From JBCCGG01 sp039029395 (GTDB taxonomy: Bacteria > Pseudomonadota > Alphaproteobacteria > Kiloniellales > JAKSDN01), in contig JBCCGG010000035.1 of assembly GCA_039029395.1 (NCBI GenBank), forward strand, positions 1 through 64,000: DNA of 64,000 nt, given 5' to 3'. Below, in pieces: positions 16,396 through 22,332 of the stretch. Each line of letters starts with the position of its first letter. Within the stretch, counting starts at the first letter, position 1. The notes beneath the pieces were generated by a model. The model was not told the origin of the DNA and ran no database searches. It saw only the letters and a list, made by a program, of their open reading frames with translations. The translations under genes and the position numbers were made by a program.

Positions 16396-16992
16396 TCAGC
16401 TCTTGCTGCGCCAATTGGCATCCACGACGCGCTGCACCATGGGCGCGAAATGGGAAAAGGGCGGCGTATCCTCGCCCGCGCGTTTGCCCGCGTCGTCGAG
16501 ATGGCGGACCTGGAGGATCGCTTTCAGGTTGGGGTTCTTCTCGAAACGGGCCACTTCCTCGGCGGCCATCGGCCCGCCCTGGAGATGGAGGGAATGGATC
16601 GAGGCAGGGGAAAGGCGCTCGAGGTATTCCGGCCTTACGGCGCAGAGATAGCGCTTGGCGGCGACGTGGTGGCGCACGCAGTCGACCACCTCCTCGGGAA
16701 AGAAACGCTCGAGCACTTTCGCCCCGGCCTCTTCGTGATAGCGATCCGCGGTGTCTGCCATGGTGAAGGTGCCGAACTCACTGGTGAAATGGCCGATGTC
16801 GTGCAGCAGCGCCGCGACCACGATGGTCTCGGGCTGGCCGGCCCGCTCGGCCATCGTGGCGCCTTGGAGCATGTGTTCGGCCATGGTCACGGATTCGCCG
16901 AGGTACTGCTCGCCGCCGCGCCGCTCGAAGATGTCCGCGAGGAAATCGACGATGGTGTCGCAGGTCAGATGCGCAGGGTCCGCTTGGGTCAT
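16396..16992 (-). CDS. tmpB: HD-domain mixed-valent di-iron oxygenase, TmpB/PhnZ-like
   Basis: This 198-residue enzyme of the PhnZ/TmpB HD family cleaves the C-P bond of 1-hydroxyalkylphosphonates with O2. The iron-site pattern is complete: Y30 and E33 (YLGE), His40, H64-D65 (LLHDIGH), His68, His86, the RHHVAAKRYL segment and a late HLDD. The YxxE pair plus HVxAKRYL separates this subfamily from ordinary HD phosphohydrolases. It overlaps the upstream 2OG oxygenase gene by 4 bp and has a strong GGAGG. Known TmpB converts 1-hydroxy-2-(trimethylammonio)ethylphosphonate to glycine betaine and phosphate; PhnZ acts on the aminoethyl analogue. The TmpB choice rests on the partner gene. Confidence 0.78.
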   Translation of the reverse strand: MTQADPAHLTCDTIVDFLADIFERRGGEQYLGESVTMAEHMLQGATMAERAGQPETIVVAALLHDIGHFTSEFGTFTMADTADRYHEEAGAKVLERFFPEEVVDCVRHHVAAKRYLCAVRPEYLERLSPASIHSLHLQGGPMAAEEVARFEKNPNLKAILQVRHLDDAGKRAGEDTPPFSHFAPMVQRVVDANWRSKS

Positions 16993-18119
16993 GCCGCTGT
17001 TTCCTCCAGGGAGGCCAGAGTCGATAACAGCCCGTCCTTGTCCGCATAGCAACCCTGCAGCCAGCGAGAGCCGGTTCCGGAATAGGCGCTGCGGGCGTGA
17101 AGCACGCGGGTGTTGTCGACGATGAAGCTTTCGCCAGGCGCCAGCTTGAAGGTGACGCCCATGGCCGGATCGTCGATCAGGGCGGAAAACGCCCGGTAGG
17201 CGCCGTAGTAGGCCGTCATCTTGTCGAAGGGCACGTCCAGAATTGGGGCCACGGAGCGGTTGTTGAAGCGAATCCCGATCACTTGACCGTCCGGCGAAAG
17301 CTCGATCATCGGGCGGCTGGCGCGCAGGCGCACGCCTTTGCTGCCCTCGTAGGCGAAGCGCGCCGGGTGGCCCGACAGCAAGGCAAAGCTGTCCGGGCTC
17401 GTGGCCTTTAGGCGCTGGGCCGCGCGAAATCCGTCCACCACGATGGACTCGCCACCGTCGGCGGAATTTTCCAGGCAATAGAGGACCTGCAGGGAGGGCA
17501 CGGGATCGCGGTAAGGATTGTCCGTATGGGCCTGGAGGCCGAGACCCGTGTAGGCGAGGTTCGTCGGGTTGACCTCGGTTCGCACCTCGAAGGTGCGGCC
17601 GTAGTTGGTCTCGCGGATAAAGCCGAACTGCGCGGTGACGCGGACCACCGCGCCCGGCTCGACCGGTCCGCCGGTCAGCTTGGCGAAACCGAACCGCCCG
17701 ATAGCCGACAGCCACGCGCGCCGCGCTTTTGGATCCTGGTCGACAACACGCCAGGTGAAGCTGGGGACCGTCAGCGTACCGTCCCAGGTCTCGACGGTCT
17801 CGGGCAGCCAGCCGCTGTCCGCCCGTTGCGGGCGGTCGTAGACATTGTCCGCCAGCCAGCGCGCCGGATAGGTCGCGACCTTGTCGTCCGGCCGGAACCT
17901 GACCGACAAGGTCGCACCGTCGGTCTCCGCCGCCGCGATGGCCGTTTCCTCGGGCAGCTCCCCAACCGTGATGAGCCTCTGCCCGTTTCCAGGCGCGCGG
18001 GTGCTCGGGTCGAGCGCGTTGTCGCGCAGCCAAAGGGCGTGGAAGCGGGCCGTCCGGCCTGACTCGAACTTCACCGTCAGGAAGGCGCTGGAACCATCGA
18101 CGCTGACACTTCGCAACAT
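16989..18119 (-). CDS. tmpA: Gamma-butyrobetaine hydroxylase-like Fe(II)/2OG dioxygenase, TmpA-like
   Basis: This 376-residue protein has an N-terminal DUF971-type domain (about 1-95, HALWLRDNALDPST) and a TauD catalytic domain with H-x-D in HTDNPYRD and a distal His in VLHARSAY. It resembles gamma-butyrobetaine hydroxylase, but its coupling to a PhnZ/TmpB-like HD oxygenase is the signature of TmpA, which hydroxylates 2-(trimethylammonio)ethylphosphonate. The Cys ligands of the N-terminal zinc site in classical hydroxylases (C-x-C-x2-C after WLRDN) are missing. I chose the ATG at 18119 (GGAG at -8); a TTG at 18158 is an alternative. A LysR gene is divergent. Confidence 0.75.
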   Translation of the reverse strand: MLRSVSVDGSSAFLTVKFESGRTARFHALWLRDNALDPSTRAPGNGQRLITVGELPEETAIAAAETDGATLSVRFRPDDKVATYPARWLADNVYDRPQRADSGWLPETVETWDGTLTVPSFTWRVVDQDPKARRAWLSAIGRFGFAKLTGGPVEPGAVVRVTAQFGFIRETNYGRTFEVRTEVNPTNLAYTGLGLQAHTDNPYRDPVPSLQVLYCLENSADGGESIVVDGFRAAQRLKATSPDSFALLSGHPARFAYEGSKGVRLRASRPMIELSPDGQVIGIRFNNRSVAPILDVPFDKMTAYYGAYRAFSALIDDPAMGVTFKLAPGESFIVDNTRVLHARSAYSGTGSRWLQGCYADKDGLLSTLASLEETAA

Positions 18120-18160
18120 GGGTGGATCTCCGATCTTGAACAGCTTTGCACTTGCCAAGA

Positions 18161-18174
18161 TAGGCCCAGGCCTA
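18161..18174. promoter_or_regulatory. Palindrome between tmpA and lysR, possible LysR site
   Basis: TAGGCC-CA-GGCCTA is a perfect 14-bp palindrome in the 101-bp divergent region. T and A ends spaced like a LysR box and the position about 45 bp before both starts make it a candidate operator. The rest of the region is AT-rich, as expected for back-to-back promoters. Confidence 0.4.
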
Positions 18175-18220
18175 CATCATTTAAACTAATAGAAATATGC
18201 TCTGAGATATAGAATTTCTA

Positions 18221-19096
18221 ATGAGTAAGCGATCGAGCAAAACCGGGCTGCCGCCACTGGACTGGCTTCGCGTGTTCGAGGCTGCCGGTCGTTTGGGAGG
18301 CTTCTCCGCGGCCGCTCAGGAACTTGGCCTGACCCAAGCCGCGGTGAGCCAGCACATGAAAAACCTCGAGACCTGGCTCGGGCGTGCCTTGTTTCTTAGG
18401 CGGGCGCGGGGTGTATCCCTTACGGTCGAAGGCGAAAGCTATCTGCCCCTGGTCAGGGATGCCCTGCGGGCGCTCAGCGAAGGCACCGAGGACCTTTTCG
18501 GTCAGAGCCCGACGGAGCTTCGCGTGGCCGGGCTGTCATCCCACCTCGAAGCGCTGGTGATCCCCCGCATCGAGCCGTTCCTGAAGGCCCATCCCGCGGT
18601 CCGCCTGGTAACGGATTCGATCCCCAGGCGCTCGGACTTCGACCTGGAGAAGACCACGCTTCAAGTCAGGTTCGGACGTGGCGCCTGGCCCGGACGCACC
18701 GCGGTCCTGCTGCACCGCGAGATCTTGGCGCCGATGGCGCCTCCCGGAACAAAGGAAGCGCGGTGGCGCGACCTACCGGCGATCGAAATCAGAGGGGAGC
18801 GGCCGGGTTGGCGAGATTGGGCACGGGAAAGCGGTAGCCGGGCGCCGAGCGGCGCCAGTCTCAGCGTGGACTCCATGGCACAGGGTCTATCGGCGGCCAG
18901 CTATGGACAGGGGGTGGTGCTCGGCTCCACCGTGCTGGCCCGCAGTCATCTGATGGTAGGTCAAGTGAAAGCGCTCGCTTTGCCGGCGCTGCCGACCGCC
19001 GACGGCTACTGGCTGACCTGGCCGGACGGCGAATTGCGCTCGGTCAAACACAAACGACTCGTGTTAGACCTCAAGGACGCCCTCTCGACGGATTGA
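18221..19096 (+). CDS. LysR-family transcriptional regulator (GcvA-like)
   Basis: This 291-residue regulator has an N-terminal winged helix-turn-helix (FEAAGRLGGFSAAAQELGLT then QAAVSQHMKNLE, about 19-51), a linker helix and a periplasmic-binding-like effector domain. The PPLDWLRVFEAAGR opening is typical of the GcvA branch. It is divergent from the tmpAB pair and most likely controls it in response to the phosphonate or its product; that link is from position only. A strong hairpin follows 20 bp after its stop. Confidence 0.88.
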   Translation: MSKRSSKTGLPPLDWLRVFEAAGRLGGFSAAAQELGLTQAAVSQHMKNLETWLGRALFLRRARGVSLTVEGESYLPLVRDALRALSEGTEDLFGQSPTELRVAGLSSHLEALVIPRIEPFLKAHPAVRLVTDSIPRRSDFDLEKTTLQVRFGRGAWPGRTAVLLHREILAPMAPPGTKEARWRDLPAIEIRGERPGWRDWARESGSRAPSGASLSVDSMAQGLSAASYGQGVVLGSTVLARSHLMVGQVKALALPALPTADGYWLTWPDGELRSVKHKRLVLDLKDALSTD

Positions 19097-19115
19097 AGCC
19101 ATGCTCCAAACGACA

Positions 19116-19151
19116 GAGACCCCCGCCACCGGGGGGTGTGGCGAGGGTCTC
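19116..19151. terminator. Strong hairpin between lysR and the mini-peptide genes
   Basis: A 14-bp stem with one mismatch (GAGACCCCCGCCAC at 19116-19129, GTGGCGAGGGTCTC at 19138-19151) closes an 8-base G-rich loop. No T-run follows on either strand. It lies between the convergent ends of lysR and the leftward mini-peptide genes, so it probably separates or stabilises both transcripts. Confidence 0.55.
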
Positions 19152-19196
19152 GTCGTCATGCTGCCCGACTTTGGGGGGCTTTGACCACTGCTCGTC

Positions 19197-19331
19197 TTAG
19201 ACGTAGCGGGCGGTCAAGAGGGGCAGCAGGTTCGGGCTGATCTGGTCGTAGACGTGATCAGTCACGTTCGGGCCGCGTTTGGCCGACTTGGCCACGTTGC
19301 GCTGCTTGAGCAGGAAAAGCTTCTGGGTCAT
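19197..19331 (-). CDS. Mini-peptide gene 1 (44 residues, YDQI...ARYV tail)
   Basis: It encodes a 44-residue peptide beginning MTQKLFLLKQRNVAKSAKR and ending YDQISPNLLPLLTARYV. The ATG has an ideal ribosome site (GGAGG eight bases upstream). The last 17 residues differ from the next mini-gene at only two positions, while the N-terminal halves are only loosely alike (basic, MT-K-LL-QR). A variable, charged leader plus a conserved tail ending Y-V is what one expects of a processed or recognised peptide such as a RiPP precursor or signalling peptide. No Cys or export signal is present. I recognise no known family. It is downstream of mini-gene 2 and probably in the same transcript. Confidence 0.65.
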   Translation of the reverse strand: MTQKLFLLKQRNVAKSAKRGPNVTDHVYDQISPNLLPLLTARYV

Positions 19332-19381
19332 GGCGGTATCCTCCGTTCCTGAGGCTGTGCCGATGGGGTTCGATCCGGACC

Positions 19382-19501
19382 TTACACGTACCGCGCGTTG
19401 ACGAGCGGCAGCAGGTTCGGGCTGATTTGGTCGTAGGCGGTCGGCCGGAGCGGCCGGACGGCCTTGGACCTCTGGCTCAGAAGAGCGGCAATCTTGGTCA
19501 T
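19382..19501 (-). CDS. Mini-peptide gene 2 (39 residues, YDQI...ARYV tail)
   Basis: This 39-residue peptide starts MTKIAALLSQRSKAV and ends YDQISPNLLPLVNARYV. GGAGG lies nine bases before the ATG. The tail matches mini-peptide 1 except LT to VN; the codons used for the shared residues differ at several places, so the protein sequence, not just a recent DNA copy, has been kept. That is good evidence that both are real genes. It is transcribed leftward, away from the PLP-enzyme gene, from the region at 19502-19726. Function is unknown. Confidence 0.65.
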   Translation of the reverse strand: MTKIAALLSQRSKAVRPLRPTAYDQISPNLLPLVNARYV

Positions 19502-19609
19502 TTCCTTGTCCTCCGGTCTTGACCGGGCGGCGCCCGGTCCGTTTGTTGTCTCGGAAGGAGCATGTGGTCATTTTGACCCCCCGCACAAATACCGAGAACA
19601 CCGATCTGA

Positions 19610-19660
19610 CATGCAATTTCAGCATTGCTCGCGGGATCCGAACGGCACGGAAATTGCATG
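19610..19660. promoter_or_regulatory. 11-bp inverted repeat in the divergent control region
   Basis: CATGCAATTTC (19610-19620) and GAAATTGCATG (19650-19660) are perfect inverted copies, centres 40 bp apart (about four helical turns). Inside lies a smaller GCAAT-N6-ATTGC dyad (19613-19628). The region separates the leftward mini-peptides from the rightward PLP/signalling genes and is more AT-rich than its surroundings. Two phased binding sites for one regulator, or a looped operator, would explain it. Confidence 0.45.
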
Positions 19661-19726
19661 GCAAGTCGAGTCTGAAGAGAACTCTTCAAATCATTGGCTT
19701 AGTTAACAAACTGTGGAGATGACCCA

Positions 19727-20926
19727 ATGGCGAATCGGCCCGATCTGAAGACCCTCAGCGTCCATGCTGGCGAGGAGTTGGACGAGGAATTCGGTGCCAT
19801 CGCGCCGCCGCTGATCTTGGCCAGCAGTTTCGCCGTGCACCCCGATGCGGTCGGCTTTTCGGCCTACGACTACGAGGATCAGGCGCCCTACTTCTACAGC
19901 CGCTGGTCCAACCCCACGGTGCGCCGCCTGGAGCGCAAGCTGGCTGCCCTGGAAGGCGCAGGCGATGGGGTCTGCTTCGCCTCGGGGATGGCGGCGATTT
20001 CTGGGCTGCTGCTGCACAAGCTGAGCGCCGGCGACCATCTGGTCCTGAGCAACGCCTGCTATGCCGCGGTCGCCGAGTTGGCCCACGACACTCTCCCGCG
20101 CATGGGAATCGAAGCGAGCGCGGTCGACACCAGCGACCTGGCGGCGGTCGAGGCGGCACTTAGGCCCACCACCAAGCTGATCTACATCGAGACCCCTTGC
20201 AATCCGATCCTGCGCCTGGCCGATGTCCAGGCGATTGCCGCGCTCGCCAAGGCCCGTGGCGCGGAGCTGGCGGTCGATTCAACCATCGCGACGCCGCTCG
20301 GCTTGCAGCCCATCGCACTGGGCGCGGACTACGTGGTCCATTCGCTGACCAAATACCTCTGCGGTCACGGCGACGCGCTTGGCGGCGTGGTGCTGGGCGC
20401 GGCCGATAAGATCGACGGTCTGCGCAAGGAGTCCCTGGTCCATCTGGGCGGCCTGTTGGGCGCCTTCGATGCCTGGCTGATCTTGCGTTCGCTTCACTCA
20501 CTGCCGGCGCGCATGGCGGCCCATCAGGCGGGCGCCGCCGAGGTCGCGGCCTATCTGGAGGCCCACCCCCGGATCGAGCGGGTGCTCTATCCGGGCCTGG
20601 CCAGCCACCCCCAGCACACGCTGGCAAAGTCTCAGATGAGCAACGCCTCCGGCCTCTTGGCCTTTACCGCCCGGGACGGCGCGGCGCTTGCCCGGCGGCT
20701 CGCCGAGCGCCTCGAGGTCTTCACCTACGCGGTTTCGCTCGGCAAATCCAAGAGCCTCATCTTCTACATCCCAACTGACGATATCCAACGCACCTCGTTC
20801 CGCTTGAGCGAGGCCGATCTGGCCGCCTACCGGGCCTGGGCCGGGGAGGGGGTGTTCCGAGTCTCGGTCGGCCTGGAGCGCGCAGAGGACCTGATCGCGG
20901 ACCTGGAGAAAGCGCTCGCGGACTGA
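19727..20926 (+). CDS. Cys/Met-metabolism PLP enzyme (cystathionine lyase/synthase-like)
   Basis: This 399-residue fold-type I PLP enzyme has the YSRWSNPTVRRLE substrate loop, FASGMAAIS phosphate-binding region, D in AVDSTIATP and the Schiff-base lysine in HSLTKYLCGHGDALGG. It catalyses beta/gamma elimination or replacement on cystathionine, homoserine ester or methionine; which one cannot be decided. It is only distantly similar to the metC product at 35119-36318. It leads the rightward gene run 19.7-26.2 kb, divergent from the mini-peptides, though a promoter may start again before the next gene. Confidence 0.88.
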   Translation: MANRPDLKTLSVHAGEELDEEFGAIAPPLILASSFAVHPDAVGFSAYDYEDQAPYFYSRWSNPTVRRLERKLAALEGAGDGVCFASGMAAISGLLLHKLSAGDHLVLSNACYAAVAELAHDTLPRMGIEASAVDTSDLAAVEAALRPTTKLIYIETPCNPILRLADVQAIAALAKARGAELAVDSTIATPLGLQPIALGADYVVHSLTKYLCGHGDALGGVVLGAADKIDGLRKESLVHLGGLLGAFDAWLILRSLHSLPARMAAHQAGAAEVAAYLEAHPRIERVLYPGLASHPQHTLAKSQMSNASGLLAFTARDGAALARRLAERLEVFTYAVSLGKSKSLIFYIPTDDIQRTSFRLSEADLAAYRAWAGEGVFRVSVGLERAEDLIADLEKALAD

Positions 20927-20935
20927 GCCCGCCAA

Positions 20936-20964
20936 TTGCGCTTGTGCCCGAGATTGGGTATCCT
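20936..20964 (+). promoter_or_regulatory. Candidate promoter before the binding-protein gene
   Basis: TTGCGC (20936-20941) and TATCCT (20959-20964) are 17 bp apart. A 7-bp inverted repeat (AGTTGTT at 20979-20985, AACAACT at 21007-21013) follows, immediately before the GGGAGGAG ribosome site, and could form a leader hairpin. Both are modest matches. Confidence 0.35.
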
Positions 20965-21030
20965 TGCGAAGTATCAACAGTTGTTTGGATTCTTGCGGCG
21001 GCGCTTAACAACTTCGGGAGGAGCTAACCA

Positions 21031-22134
21031 ATGCACATAATAAGAAAACTAATGGTGGCAATGGTCTTTTGTGCTACCGCAGGCGTAACGACCGCCCAGG
21101 CAGAGATTCTTATCGGTGTGGCTGGCCCGCTGTCCGGACAGTATGCCTGGTCCGGCGAGCAGTTCCTGGTCGGCGCCGATATGGCGGTTGGAAAGATCAA
21201 CGCCGCCGGCGGTGTTCTAGGCCAGCAGGTTCGGCTGATACCTGGCGACGATGCCGCGGATCCGGAGCAAGCGGTCGCGGTGGCGAACAAGCTCGTCAGC
21301 GACGGTGTTGTCTTCGTCGCAGGCCATTGGGCATCCGGTGCCTCGATCGCGGCTTCGAAGGTCTACGAGAAAGCCGGAATCCTGATGATCTCGCCGTCCT
21401 CCACGAACCCGCGGCTGACCGACGAGGGCGGGCCCAATGTCTTCCGGGTCTGTGGCCGAGACGACCGCCAGGGGGTCGTGGCTGGCGATTATCTGGCCGA
21501 CAGCTGGGGGAGCACGAAGATCGCCATCCTTCACGACGGCGCGGCCTACGGCCAGGGCCTGGCCGAGGAGACCAGGAAGCAGCTCAACAAGCGCGGTGTG
21601 TCCGAGGCGCTCTACGAAAGCTATGCGCCAGGCGAGGTCGACTATTCGCCGCTGGTCTCGCGCATGCGGGACGCCGGCATCAACGTGCTTTTCGTCGGCG
21701 GCTACGCGACCGAGGCAGGCCTCATGGTGCGCGAGGCGCGGGATCAGAACTACGATCTCCAGATCATCGCCGGTGACGCTCTCTCGACCTCGGACTTCTG
21801 GCTGATCACCGGGCCCGCCGGGGAGGGCACCCGCTTCACCTTCTTCCCCGATCCGCGCACCAGGCCCGAGAATGCCGCCCTGATCGAGGAGTTTCGCGCC
21901 AAGGGCGTGGAACCTGACGGCTACACGCTCTATGCCTATGCCACCGTGCAGGTCTGGTCGCAGGCGGTCGCGCTGGCGGGCACCCTGGAGCTCGACGCGG
22001 TGATCGCCGCCCTGCGCGGTAACGAGTTCGATACGGTTCTTGGAAAAATCGCCTTCGACGACAATGGCGACATTACCGATTCAGGCTTCGCCTGGTACAC
22101 CTGGAAGGACGGCGACTACGTGCCACTGCCGTGA
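21031..22134 (+). CDS. Periplasmic binding protein, Leu/Ile/Val (type I) family
   Basis: This 367-residue protein has a clear Sec signal peptide (LMVAMVFCATAGVTTAQA, cleavage after about residue 24) and the family opening ILIGVAGPLSGQYAWSGEQ, then GGVLGQQV and ISPSSTNPRLTDEG. Such proteins usually bind branched amino acids or amides for ABC import, but no liv permease or ATPase gene is adjacent. It stands directly upstream of a mini-peptide and a sensor kinase in the same direction, so it may instead present a ligand to the kinase, as TorT does for TorS or LuxP for LuxQ. That role is inference. Confidence 0.85.
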   Translation: MHIIRKLMVAMVFCATAGVTTAQAEILIGVAGPLSGQYAWSGEQFLVGADMAVGKINAAGGVLGQQVRLIPGDDAADPEQAVAVANKLVSDGVVFVAGHWASGASIAASKVYEKAGILMISPSSTNPRLTDEGGPNVFRVCGRDDRQGVVAGDYLADSWGSTKIAILHDGAAYGQGLAEETRKQLNKRGVSEALYESYAPGEVDYSPLVSRMRDAGINVLFVGGYATEAGLMVREARDQNYDLQIIAGDALSTSDFWLITGPAGEGTRFTFFPDPRTRPENAALIEEFRAKGVEPDGYTLYAYATVQVWSQAVALAGTLELDAVIAALRGNEFDTVLGKIAFDDNGDITDSGFAWYTWKDGDYVPLP

Positions 22135-22197
22135 GGTTCAAGCGGGGGCGGTCGGGACCATTCGGCAGCCCGCGACCCAAGATGGGAGACAAGAACC

Positions 22198-22317
22198 ATG
22201 AATAAGTTGGCGTTTGCGTTGGTCGACAAACTGCCGGCCTACGACGGGCTGCAGACCGAGGACGGCACCTACCAAGGGGTCAACGGGAAGTACTTCCCCT
22301 TCAGTATCTACGTCTAA
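22198..22317 (+). CDS. Mini-peptide gene 3 (39 residues, PAYDGL...SIYV)
   Basis: It encodes a 39-residue peptide starting MNKLAFALVDKLPAYDGLQ and ending GKYFPFSIYV, with GGGAGAC before the ATG. Like the two leftward mini-peptides it is about 40 residues long, has a basic/hydrophobic start, a central A-Y-D-x-(I/L) motif and a C-terminal Y-V. Elsewhere it is different, and rich in Tyr and Gly. It fills the 198-bp gap between the binding-protein and histidine-kinase genes, 63 bp after one and 15 bp before the other. It has no Cys. Membership of one family with the other two is a reasoned guess. Confidence 0.6.
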   Translation: MNKLAFALVDKLPAYDGLQTEDGTYQGVNGKYFPFSIYV

Positions 22318-22332
22318 GCGGCAAAGGCCTTC

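Noticed and set aside
20979..21013. Inverted repeat before the binding-protein gene as a riboswitch
   Set aside because: Only a 7-bp stem with a long loop and no known aptamer core; listed only as a possible leader hairpin.
19197..22317. Mini-peptides as PqqA or mycofactocin precursors
   Set aside because: They lack the PqqA E-x3-Y core and the MftA C-terminal VY pattern, and no radical-SAM or pqq/mft genes are in the window.
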